Below, piece after piece: positions 49,870 through 64,000 of a stretch of DNA of 64,000 nucleotides (position 1 is its first letter; each line of letters opens with the position of its first letter). The stretch is from the NCBI GenBank assembly GCA_026120185.1, contig JANUWF010002353.1, forward strand, positions 62,001 to 126,000. Direction: 5' to 3'. Source of the DNA: Voacanga thouarsii. Its lineage: Eukaryota; Streptophyta; Magnoliopsida; Gentianales; Apocynaceae. The notes under the pieces were generated by a model, which worked only from the letters and a program-made list of their open reading frames with translations, did no database searches and was not told the origin of the DNA. A program made the translations under genes and the position numbers.

Positions 49870-52359
49870 TCAATCAATAACAGTTTCCTGTTCCAGATTC
49901 AGTTTCCTGCCAACAAGCACACACAGAAAATAAACTAAGGAGACAGCAAAAAAGGAAATTTTAGTAAACGCCAAGAAGCATTAACATTAAAACTTGTTTG
50001 TCAAAATATATGCATTGCCAGGCTAAAGAAAACCATGATTTACCTTCCATCTCCAGTGTCAGCTTGAATGTCCTGAAGAAAGCTTTTCTTGGTATCTGGA
50101 CTTCCAGTTAATTCACTTCCTATGAACTCATGCTTTCCATTGTCCTGCAACTTATATCCAGAATATGAGATAGTCTCGCAGTTTAGATCATTGAGGAACT
50201 TCGAACTGAATAAAAGCAAAACTTACAGCAGAAGCATGTTGCATCCAGCCAGGATCTGTATCTGATAGAAGTTTCACATATTGTTCCATCGCATCCTCTG
50301 GACTCATGCTTCCCAGTCTTTGCCACGCATTCCTTGCACAATGGAATTAGTGCCCTCCATCACTCACATATAGCAGCTTTCAAACCTGTTATGTAACTAG
50401 CAATCAAACTACACCTTGAAAGTTGTTTATGGTTCGCCCTAAGGTGATCACTGTATTGAGGTCCATCTGCCTGATTCACGGTGATTTCTAGTGTGATATG
50501 TCACAACTAGCATTTTCAAGAGTGATATGACAGATAGGAGCCCAACCAGAGTCTATCACCATAGAAGAATCCAGTTATACCCGCTTCCTTCCAGTTTCCT
50601 AACCTAAATCCTACAGTTCTTTTCTATCTGGAAAAGGGAATAGAACTTGGGAGGAAGGACAAAGACAACCTATGCATACTCAGTTATAGAATACCACTGT
50701 ATAATAAGAGTACCCAATTGAATACATAGTTGTTATTTCTCATTTCTGGCAGCAGCATATAGTCTTTCTCTGTCACAAGCCAACAAAGACATAGAATATG
50801 TCCTTTCCTTTAGATCTTCAAAATCTTAAGGAATATCTATATCACATTTAATACAATTGGCTGCGGAGGCTACCGCCTGGGATTTCCTCGTGACAATATA
50901 CTGGTTTTCTTACATCCATCCTAAAACCTATATTCTCACAGTTTTTAGCCGATTTATAGCACTCTCTCTAGCTGATTAGCTTTAGACTAAATGCACTCCA
51001 GCCAAAGACTTAAGGAGCACAGAAAAGCAGCTTTAAGAGTAACCAAATTCCAAACTTTGAAAATATTTCATTTGTAAAAGAAATTCAATACCATTTGGCA
51101 CGGGCAGAGACCTTCAGTGCAATTGGTTGAGGCTCGTGACAAGGTCCTTCAAGCGCAAGCCTTTGGAGTCCATACAACTGCATCTGCACATCACTTCCTA
51201 AGTTTGCCAATTGACCGTCCTTTCCTTTTCCTCCGTATTCAACATAATTAACAGCTTCAGCAAACACCTTCTCCAATTCACTACTCTCCACTCCTTCCCA
51301 ATCATCATCATCGTCAATGTTCTTGTCTCTCACTAATCCCTCCTCCACTTCATTTCCTTCACCTAGGCCTTCTTTAGTTTCAACCATATTACTTGCGCCA
51401 ACACTTAGTATTGCACCCTGTTCATTTTGACAAATGACAGTATCATCATAGGGCATTTCTACCTCATTCTGACCATCTAAAACTTCACATATTAACTTCT
51501 TATCAACAACCGCATCCTCCAAACTACCACCGACAAAAGACTTATCCAAATTAACCTCCGGCCTTTTACTGTTTTCCTCAATAGCCTCTCCTTCCAATGC
51601 CTCGTACAATAATACGGAAGAATTGATTTCGCTATGTCCAGCTTCATCAATCCCAGCGTCACCCTTCCCCAATTCCAACGCAGGATCACCACCAATTTCT
51701 TCAGGCGTCATCTTGTCTCCAACATCCAAAGCCTCCAAACCACCGACCACCGGACTTTTCCCCTCTACAACATGAAATTCATCAGCGGTGGTAGCTTCAA
51801 ACTTTTGCTCCACAACCTCTCTGTTCAACGCCTTATCCAATAACCTGGTATCTGTACAACCTTTTTCTTCATCGTCATCCCCTTTGACCTCCCTCGACAT
51901 ACTTACATCATCGCATTCCTTAACTAATTCCTCAGTCCAAGACATGACTTCAGATACTTTACCCGCTCCTTCACATCCAAATTGATCATCCACCTTAATA
52001 ATCTTTACTTCCTCATCCTCGTCACCCACAATCACCCCCTCAGATAATCTATCCAAAAACCCCACTTTTTCTGACCGCTTTTCCGACAATCTGAAATCTT
52101 TAATGGGTTCCTCGGCAACCTCAAAGTGATCAACATTTTTTACCACAACATCATCTGCAAATTTGACTCTTTTCTTGCTTTTACCACTCTTAACTTTCAA
52201 CCTTTTGTCCAAGTTCACTTCCTCCACAACCATCTTCTTCTCCTGCTCTTTACTGTCGTCCTTCTCCTCACTACCAGCCATAGCAATCGAAATTGCAACA
52301 ATAACAGAAAACACAATGGCTAAAAGGGCTGTAACAAAGAGTTCTTGCAAGAATTCCAT
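49870..52359 (-). CDS. Acyl-CoA-binding protein, ACBP3 type
   Basis: Four exons on the minus strand: 51092-52359, 50227-50332, 50044-50144 and 49870-49906. All junctions are GT-AG and in phase, product 503 aa. An N-terminal hydrophobic segment (about 7-28, LFVTALLAIVFSVIVAISIA) acts as signal peptide or anchor. A long acidic linker follows (about 30-360, Glu/Asp-rich, with a basic patch KSGKSKKRVKFADD). The acyl-CoA-binding domain lies near the C-terminus (about 368-460): MQLYGLQRLALEGPCHEPQP, LKVSARAKWNAWQRLGSMS and EDAMEQYVKLLSD. The domain position at the C-terminus and the secretory N-terminus are the class III (ACBP3) layout, whose members bind long-chain acyl-CoA and phospholipids. Arabidopsis ACBP3 is 362 aa, so the acidic linker here is clearly longer. 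The product ends LNLEQETVID. Confidence 0.9.
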
Positions 52360-55150
52360 GATTTTCTTTCCAAGATAGTGATTTTAATCCCCAAAACTAT
52401 ATATGATCAGAAGAGAAAGTCTTTAAAAGGATAGGAAAGTACAAAGAAAAAGAAAAGAATTAGAGTGAATTATCAAAATAGTACCATGAAAATGAGCATT
52501 AAATGACCAGGGGATATTTGCAGAACTGAGCAAAGCATATTCTCTTTTTCACGAAACTTTTTTAGGCTTCATTTTCCTAAAGGCTTTATACTTATACTAT
52601 ATATCTGTGGGTCCTACGTGCGGCTGTATTGGCTCATTCATTGGGTAAACGAAGACGAAAAGTGCACAAGCGTCCAGACGGAAGTGATGGGAATCAAGTG
52701 ACCTCTTCCACAAGCTTTCTTCGATGCTCCTCATTCTTATTGGTCCGTCCAAAACTTTCTGTCAGAGAAAAATCAGTAACGAAATCTCCCAGTAAAATCA
52801 GCATAAATTTGGAATGTGGTGATAGGACATAACTCCTCTCAAATTTTAATAACATAAGATATCTTAAAGTATTTATATATAAATACACTACTTTAATAAT
52901 TATTATATTTAATAATTAAGATTAAAATAACACTTGAAACAGAAAAGGTAATTATCAAGGCAAATTTTTTATAATAATAAAAAAATCATAGATAAATTAC
53001 AATTATATAAATTATTAATAACGACGTCTTAATATCATTAAAACACTCAGATATGTCTAATTTAATTAAAATTGGGAAGGAACCATTCCCACAATAATGT
53101 ATTTGCCATATTGTTTAGGTGCATTATGTTTTCCAGTGGACTTAAGTTGAAGGTATAAACCTTGTATATTGTAATACAAAGACACTGGGAAATTATAATA
53201 CTAAGTTTATTGGCTAATAAAGTGCGCTAAGAAAATTATTGTATCAAAATTTTTGTCAAAACTTTCTATGGAGGGAGAAAAAGGTATACAATATTTTGCT
53301 TTAAATCCATTAATTGTTAATGAAGTAAACAAGTTTATAGGAGTAACATTTGGTTAAAAGTAGTGGTGATATTAGAAATTTTGAGTTAATGAATAAATTA
53401 TATAAAAATATATATTAAAAATATTGTTATAATTTAAAAATTGGGGATGAAAATAAAATTTAAAAAGATCTTTTTAAAAAATAATATTCTAATAAAATTT
53501 CAATTTAACCAAAAAAAAAAAATGGAGAACAAATACTGCTCTTCACCACCTTGGTTCCATCTCTAGTTAAAAATAAAATATTTGTGCTCTAAGCTTAGAA
53601 TATCATTAATCCCCTCTTAAATTACACTTCTTTGAATTAATGAGGAAAAAATGGTTTTAAAGATTAGTTGATATCATCAACCTGCTAATTTAGTACAAAC
53701 TATCATTTAAATTACCATTTTAGGTAAATATGGGGAAACTTTATCTTAAATTAAAATCACAAATGAGTGAAAACAAGAGGAATTTGAGTCTTAATGCCTT
53801 AATATCATTGCTCTTCAAAATTCTCTCTCCCATCTTTTTGTCAAAATTGTGTCCCCCTCTTTTATCATTTATTTTGGCATCATGGAAATGAATTCTATTT
53901 GTGAAATATTAATAATTTTATTATTTATTATAAATTAATCACAATAGTAATCTTTAAATTCATAAATTTTTATAAAATTTAAAATTATTTTTATATTTTT
54001 TAAAAAATATATATATAATCTCAATCTCAATACACATTCTTATTTTTTAATACGGGCTTCCCTTCATCAAAAGTGAATGGGTAAAATAAATGATGCTCCG
54101 TTTGTTTGTCTAGAAAAGTGAGGTGGAAAAATAATTACACTCTTTATTTTTTAAATTTAATATTTGGTTCACTATTTACGGTTTGGGAGAAAAATATGAT
54201 TCTTCAAATCTAGGAAAATAAATGTAAAATGTTGGGAAAATGAATCATTTGTGGAATATGGTATTGTGATTTATTTCTCAAGAATTCTAACAATCAAATA
54301 TAACAAAAATTAAAAATTAAAGATAAATAAGAACATTCATTACAATCTATATAATTTATTTTATCTCTCATGTTTTTCCTTACTATCCCCTCACACCTCC
54401 CGTTACCTAATAGTGTATTAAAAAAATCTATATTCTTAATTATAATAAATATTTTTTCAAAAATTTAAATGACTAAATATTTTAATTTAAAAATTATATC
54501 ATAATTGAATTAATTACATAAGAAGAAAAGTTGTTGAATTTTCTATAGATATTTTAATTTGACAATAATCAAATGTTATTTTTATCAAATATTAGAATTG
54601 GAACTCAACTTCAATAATAATTAGAAAATTGAATAATATAAAATAAATTTTATATTTAAAGATGTGAAAATACTATTTATATCATTTTTATTTATTATAA
54701 CTATTTAAAAGAATAATATATCATTAAATTGTACAACAATATGAGAGTTATTTAAAATAATTTAAACATTTTTTATATGTATAATGCTTTCTTCATTTAA
54801 AAATAATTTTAAATTTTTTTTATATGTATAATACTTTATTCTAAAGTATTAAAAATATTTTATATTATTTTTGTTTTATATTTTTTCAAACCTTCTAAAC
54901 AAATGGATGTAATCTATCCAAAATCATATTTCATGAATTCACTTTCCTAAAATTTAAATTTCATAATATTACTTTTCTATGTGTTAATTAAATGATGCCC
55001 GTGAGAACAATATATATTTTTAAAATATATTTGAAAATGATATTTAAGGTTTCCTTTAAATCCTTCCTCTTTAAGTTGCATGTTAGTGCTCAATTTCTAC
55101 CTATTATACCTATTATTAAATAAAAAATATCGTCATATTTAAAATATATT

Positions 55151-55288
55151 TTACATTAATATAGTATACATGTTAAATAATTAGATACATTAATTAAACT
55201 AAAAACTATAGAAAAATCTTTACATTAATATAGTATATATGTTAAATAATTAGATACATTAATTAAACTAAAAACTATAGAAAAATCT
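55151..55288 (+). repeat. 69-bp tandem duplication, nearly identical
   Basis: TTACATTAATATAGTATACA begins copy one at 55151 and the same sequence with one C to T change begins copy two at 55220. The rest of the 69-bp unit, including AACTAAAAACTATAGAAAAA, is identical. The duplication is recent. Confidence 0.9.
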
Positions 55289-55739
55289 CAATCTAACTTT
55301 ATTCTTAAAAGTAAATGAAAAAACCAATCATACGAGATTTTCTTAAACATGGTGCATGGGATTTACTACAATCTAAGGTGCACTTAGAGAGCAATTGGAT
55401 TGATATAAAATTTATTTGAATAGAATAAAAAATATTAAATATGAAAAATTAAAGTGGAGTCTAAATGAAATTAAAGAAATAATATAGTATATTGTGAATA
55501 TATAATAAATTTTATAAATAAAAACTATTTAAATTAATAGTATTTTAAATTAAAATAATATTTTGTATTGGGAAGAAACTCTTCCCACTCACACTCTAAT
55601 GAATAATTATGAAATAAGTGAAGGCTCATGGGAAGAGAAATAGCATTGGCCGTAGAAAATCTCACCCCAAGTGACGGCTGAAGTACGGCGGCGCATCACC
55701 GTCGTCAAAGAGGGACAGTTGTACATGTGGTGATTACTT

Positions 55740-55865
55740 CACTCTCCTTTATAAGCGCGTTTAATACGGTTAATCAAGATTCCTCCTCCAGCCTTTCTTT
55801 TCCTGCAAGTGATCATTATAGCCCTGCTTCTCTCCTCCATACTTTGTCCAAATCCTATACGCAAG
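55740..55865 (+). promoter_or_regulatory. Promoter-like patch with TATA and donor-like site
   Basis: A locally GC-richer island (CGGCGGCGCATCACCGTCGT) precedes CTTTATAAGCGCG (about 55747) and a pyrimidine-rich leader, ending at ACGCAA|GTAAGAG (about 55864), a good donor. It looks like a core promoter and a non-coding first exon on the plus strand, but no downstream coding exon was found. Confidence 0.3.
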
Positions 55866-57365
55866 TAAGAGCGTGGTTTACAATTTTTCTTTAAAAAAAT
55901 TGTTTAATAAAAAAATTTAAAATTATAATAATTAATTTAATACAAAATTTTATGTAAAAATAAAAATAAAAATATAATATAATATAATAAAAAATATATA
56001 TATATGAATCTTATAATATTTTATATCAAATCTAAATATATAAAATTAATATATGTAAAGTATATTAATTATTTTATAATAAAATTTTTTTAAAGTGTCA
56101 AAATTTTTAAGACAATTTAAAATAGTACATATATTAATTTTGTTAGTACGGAAGAAATAATATTCTAAAAATAAATAATAATTATCCAAAAATAAGAAAT
56201 ATTTAATTATTCACATTCAAAACCCGAGTCTTTGATCTCAACAAGTAAGAAAATTTATAAATAATATATTCTTGTAAATTTGAATACTACATTATTTTTT
56301 GTGTAAAAGATGCTTACATAAGAGAGTGGTTCGAATAATTATTTTATTTTGATAGAAATATAATAATAAATCAAATTTAAAATATTAAGCAAGATTCAAA
56401 TTTGGGGGCTCGAAAGGGACCCTATAGGTACGTTGAGTCACCGTGCTTATCTCATGGAAATCATGTTCTTTTTCGCACCAAATCGGTCAAAAATCCCGTA
56501 CTCTGGGTTTCCGGCATGTGATTTCTTTTCCCTACCAACATAAAGGAGGGAAAACGTGGAATCCGATCTTAAATATAAATTTTATATTTATATTCAAATT
56601 TTAAATGAGATGGAGTCAAATATTCAAATATAGATTTGAAGGATCACAAATATGTTTGATTAATTAATTAATAAATAATTAATATTATTTATAATATATT
56701 ATATTATAAATTATTTATTTATTTAAATCAAATTCAAGTTTAATTCAAATTCAAATTTAAGCTTGAACTCGAATTTGAACATTCGAACTTATTATAATTG
56801 AATTTCAAATCGATATCAAGCTTTCAAGTATTTTAAACTAATTGAATTCAAATTTAAATTTTTTGAATGAAAATAATAAAACTCGTCTCAATTATCTTAA
56901 AATTTCACTTAATTCGATTCGAATATACCTCTGGAATAACTATATACATCTCTACCGTCACAATTAAAAGAAATATCAAATAGTCTAAAATAAGTTATGT
57001 ACATTAATTAGTTTTTAATATAATTATATTATTTTTAAAAATATATATATGTTTTCAATAATAATTTAATAATTAAATAAAATTTATATAAAAATTACGC
57101 CATCCAATCTGTCGTGAACATTCTTTGTTGGGAGAGGAAGACTAAGAGGTGAAAACATAAAGAAAAGGGAATTTGAAATCTTGTACCAACCAAAATGGCC
57201 ATCCTACGAATGTGATGTTCTTTGTTTTCACATCAGTTTTGATCAGATTATTTATTAGTATTAATCATAACATAGTGTCGGTCATGTTATGTCTTTTTCT
57301 GTCGTAGTGGTATTGAAGAAAGAAATAGTACTAAAAGTTTGGCACAGCAAAATAGATACAAGGTG

Positions 57366-57411
<46 letters not shown>

Positions 57412-57415
<4 letters not shown>

Positions 57416-57522
57416 AATATTTTAAAAACAATAAAAGAAAGAGAATAATAAATAAATATAAAAATAATTTTAAAATCTTATTAAAAAATACCAATAACTT
57501 ATATTATGGGATGAAGAAAGTA
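57412..57522. mobile_element. Right end of a Stowaway-type MITE
   Basis: ACTTATATTATGGGATGAAG followed by AAAG-TA matches the right end of the 1380-1660 element, and the interior (AGAATAATAAATAAATATAA) also matches it. The left part has been replaced by an (AT)n run at 57369-57412. Confidence 0.6.
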
Positions 57523-57759
57523 TACAAAAATAGACTTTTTTTCTTATTTTGGAAAGAAAAACATGGGATTTTTTGCTTATTTCCTTCAATTTTCTTGTTC
57601 TTTCTGCTCTTTAAGATCTTATAATATTATGTTTATTTCGTGCAATGCGTCTCCATTTAGATGATAATAACTGGCGGGACAAGATAACACTAAGGGACGT
57701 AATCTCCCAAACTCCCTTTTTTTTTGTTCCCTTGCATATTATAATAGAGTAATTATAAA

Positions 57760-57975
57760 TTGCTCCCGAAATACAAATCAGTTGGCAATGTTTGGGGTGA
57801 TATGGTTATAATGGGTTGCGGGTTCGACTTTCTTCGAGATCGGATTCGTAGATTTTCTCCTGAGGTGTCTACCACAGGTGCATATTTCGGATTTACATCT
57901 CACTCCAGTCGTAAGGCTTCGACGCTCAGACGGGAGAAGTTCGTTTTCGAGACTCCCTCCTTAATCCAAGAGTAA
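57760..57975 (+). repeat. SINE-like repeat, family A copy 2
   Basis: TCAGTTGGCAATGTTTGGGG and GGGTTGCGGGTTCGACTTTC lie at tRNA-like A-box/B-box spacing. The body GTCTACCACAGGTGCATATT, GGATTTACATCTCAC, CTTCGACGCTCAGACGGGAG and CTCCCTCCTTAATCCAAGAG is collinear with the 29830-30020 copy. AGAGTAATTATAAATTG recurs on both sides (57746 and 57969), a candidate target-site duplication. Confidence 0.65.
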
Positions 57976-58480
57976 TTATAAATTGATTGAATTAAAACTA
58001 TTCATTAGTATTATTATTTTTTAAAAAAGGACATAGGTAAATTGGACTATTAAAAAGAATAATTTTATTATAATATGTAAGGGAACTCCAATTTAAGTTG
58101 AATCCTAATTTAAAGTAGGTAAATTGTCACCTCTAAACATATATTATTAAAAAGTAATAGGAGAGTAGAATGGAGAAAGAGGGTGGAATAAGTTATCAAA
58201 TTGAAGATTGTCTGTAGACAAAAATAAAAAGTCAAGGTTTTTTTATATACTAAAAATTTGCTTTATAACTGGTTCTTTTTTTTCTTCCTCTTGCAATAGG
58301 ATTCTAACTAATTAAATCATTGGCATACGCGTAGAATTGCCTTCTACTATTGTGGCTAGTTGTATTTGTATTTGGATTTATATTGTATTTTTATTTAAAC
58401 ATGCCTTTTGTGTTAATTTTAGTCATATTGTGTTTGAATCGAAATTACATTACTAGTTCTAATTTTATAGAACTCTAATT

Positions 58481-58543
58481 ATTCGGATAGGTCAAAAGCC
58501 TAATCTAGACTGAAACCTATTTAAAAACTTGACCTATCCGAAT
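58481..58543. repeat. 15-bp perfect inverted repeat over the TAF4-like exon 2 donor
   Basis: ATTCGGATAGGTCAA (58481-58495) and TTGACCTATCCGAAT (58529-58543) are exact inverses separated by 33 nt. The right arm contains the last coding bases and the GT donor of exon 2. Confidence 0.9.
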
Positions 58544-58774
58544 CGGAGGGCTGAGATGTCATATCGCCTTCTATATCCCTGTTAAGAGCAGCTGTGAAGG
58601 CCTCCACGTCAGCCCCAGAATGCATTGTCTCATCCTGCAAATAACCATAACGATAATTCGTAAAAATCCAATCTTTACATTCAAAATCTTTAATCACAGT
58701 GCTCCAATGGTAGATGTGAGAGAGAGCACAAGAACCTCATCTTCTTCGAGAAGTTTCATGATTGAAGGGTCCAT
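58534..58774 (-). pseudogene. First two exons of a TAF4-like TFIID subunit
   Basis: Exon 1 (58736-58774, minus) encodes [13 protein letters not shown] and ends at a GT donor. Exon 2 (58534-58634) follows a TTATTTGCAG acceptor and encodes [20 protein letters not shown] then [13 protein letters not shown], ending in GATAG|GTCAAG. This is the conserved N-terminus of plant TAF4/TAF4b, a TFIID subunit with a C-terminal histone-fold domain in full proteins of 700-900 aa. No later exon could be read in the 6 kb to ACBP3, so here it is either a fragment or the start of a gene with a very long second intron. The exon 2 donor lies inside a 15-bp perfect inverted repeat. Confidence 0.65.
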
Positions 58775-59423
58775 TAGATTCTACGTAGGTGTGTATATAT
58801 ATATATGCCAACACAAGTTACAATGCTCAAGATTGGTACACGAAAATTGCTGGATATTGTTGAAATTCGTAAATAAACAACGATTTCGAGAGGGGTCAGT
58901 TGCGTTTGCTCGTGATTGAATCCGATAAATTAACAATTTCCGAGATATGGAGACCCAGGAGCAAACTGAAATATCGAGCTTCCCTCTTAAGAAAAATAAG
59001 AGAAGAGCACGAAGCACCCCTATTACAGTCCCTCGGGTTTTTATAGATCGAGAAAAAGTCAAAAAACCCAGCTTGCCTCTCAGTGTTGGTTTTTATTTAT
59101 TTATTTATTTTGTTTTTTTTCCCTATTCGGCCAGGGGGACGGCCCGGGCATGCGGCATCCCTTAATTATTCGGACGCTGGGGTAAAACCATTTTTTTTTT
59201 ATTTTAGAGATAAATAAAGTTAGTGTAGATTCAATTTTTTATACAAATCAAATTCTTAATCGTTAATATATATATATATATATATATATATAATAAAAAT
59301 TACAAAAAATTATTATTGTGATACGTGATAATATCCGTAACTCTTATTGTACCACATGTTAATATAGGTATTGAATTTAAATTAATATTTTTGTAAAAAT
59401 ATAAAAAAGCATAATTATTCAAC
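58775..59423. other. Gap between the TAF4-like and CK2-alpha fragments
   Basis: No recognisable exon. It includes a short GC-rich string (GGGACGGCCCGGGCATGCGG, about 59138) and an (AT)n run at 59264-59292. The CK2-alpha C-terminal exon expected here is absent. Confidence 0.6.
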
Positions 59424-63356
<3,933 letters not shown>

Positions 63357-63837
63357 AGCTATGAGGGGATTGGAAGATGATTCTACGGCTGAATCAATTA
63401 GAACTTAGCTAGAGTGTGACTGAGTGGGTTGCCGACACCAACATCATCAGTTAAAAATCATGGGATGGATGCTTGCTTTTTCTTTCGCAAAGGTATGAAC
63501 TTGGTCCTCGATCATAGAACTACCAAAAATCAGGTATGGACTGAATATTTCACCAAAATGGAATTTTTAGTACTAGTTTTTGAAAATGGAATTTTTAGTA
63601 CTAGTTTTTTTCAGAAAAAGTTTGAATGAAGAGATTGAGAATTGACAACAGTACATCTTCAATTAAATTATTATCTTAAAAATTTTAAATTTCTTTCTAA
63701 TAAATATTAATTTGAATAGACTTTTTTTTAAATTTAATTATGAAGTTATTTTTTAAAAAAATTAAATTGGTCAAATAATAAATATGAAAGATTATGGGTT
63801 CGGATCCCTTGTGGGACTTCCTTAATTTAGATCTTTA
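63357..63837. other. Upstream of CK2-alpha
   Basis: No gene. TTATGGGTTCGGATCCCTT near 63797 contains a B-box-like string that may be SINE debris. GGAATTTTTAGTACTAGTTTTT occurs twice (63560 and 63589) as a short direct repeat. Confidence 0.5.
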
Positions 63838-64000
63838 TACTCCCTCCCTTCTATAATATTAATCTTTACTGTTCCTAATAATAAATAGTCAAAAACTTTT
63901 AAAAAAATTTTAAAATTATTTTTATATTTTTATTTTTATTTATTATTCTCTTTTTTTTATTTCTAAAATATTTAAATAAAAATATTTTAAGAAGAAAAAA
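63838..64000. mobile_element. Left end of a Stowaway-type MITE, cut by the window edge
   Basis: TA-CTCCCTCCCTTCTATAATATT opens the element at 63838. The interior (TAAAAAAATTTTAAAATTAT and TATTTATTATTCTCTT) is the inverse of the interior seen at 57420-57490, so it belongs to the same family. The right end lies beyond the window. Confidence 0.6.

Larger units (their letters stand above)
52360..58533. other. Gene-poor AT-rich region
   Basis: About 6 kb of AT-rich DNA without supported coding sequence. Contents: a 69-bp tandem duplication (55151-55288), a GC-richer promoter-like patch (55620-55870), AATTCGAATT-rich sequence (56580-56920), a MITE right end (57412-57522) and a SINE-like copy (57760-57975). 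Confidence 0.6.

Noticed and set aside
52629..52832. Basic 67-codon ORF upstream of ACBP3
   Set aside because: No homology recognised; its position within likely promoter DNA and its short length argue against a gene.

Overview
This is plant nuclear DNA. The genes carry many short introns, the intergenic DNA is very AT-rich, and there are (AT)n and (TTA)n microsatellites together with plant hAT, LINE, Helitron, Stowaway and SINE-type repeats. A gene for iridoid synthase, matching the characterised Gentianales enzyme almost end to end, points to an iridoid-producing asterid. The species cannot be fixed from the window alone.

Layout. 0.7-1.3 kb: a broken fibrillin-5-like fragment. 1.4-4.1 kb: a Stowaway MITE, microsatellites and a Helitron 3' terminus. 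4.15-5.7 kb: iridoid synthase (ISY), two exons. 6.3-8.3 kb: a hAT element with target-site duplication. 8.5-12.25 kb: a decayed LINE. 12.3-16.7 kb: MITE, LTR-like and (TTA)n debris. 16.7-17.3 kb: cytochrome b5. 18.2-19.1 kb: a KAI2-type alpha/beta hydrolase (minus). 19.1-26.7 kb: no clear gene, duplicated and foldback repeats. 26.7-28.3 kb: a syntaxin-6-N-domain SNARE-like gene (minus). 28.3-37.6 kb: AT-rich repeats, including a tandem triplication of a small TATA-driven ORF at 31.45-33.2 kb. 37.7-39.9 kb: an intronless SBT1-type subtilase. 41.6-44.2 kb: an ankyrin-methyltransferase (minus). 45.9-46.4 kb: a secreted glycine-rich protein. 49.9-52.4 kb: an ACBP3-type acyl-CoA-binding protein (minus). 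52.4-58.5 kb: gene-poor. 58.5-58.8 kb: the first two exons of a TAF4-like gene (minus). 59.4-63.36 kb: exons 1-7 of a CK2-alpha gene (minus), with two frame breaks and no C-terminal exon found. 63.84 kb to the end: the left end of a second Stowaway-type element.

The genes do not form one obvious pathway. The only plausible functional link is ISY (iridoid ring formation) with cytochrome b5 (electron donor to P450s, which act on both sides of ISY in the pathway), and that is inference from proximity. The observations most worth following are: the 48-bp in-frame duplication across the ISY intron/exon junction, which makes a second splice acceptor; the triplicated 47-codon gene family; the KAI2 paralogue with Pro in the HGFG motif; and the truncated CK2-alpha and TAF4 pair.
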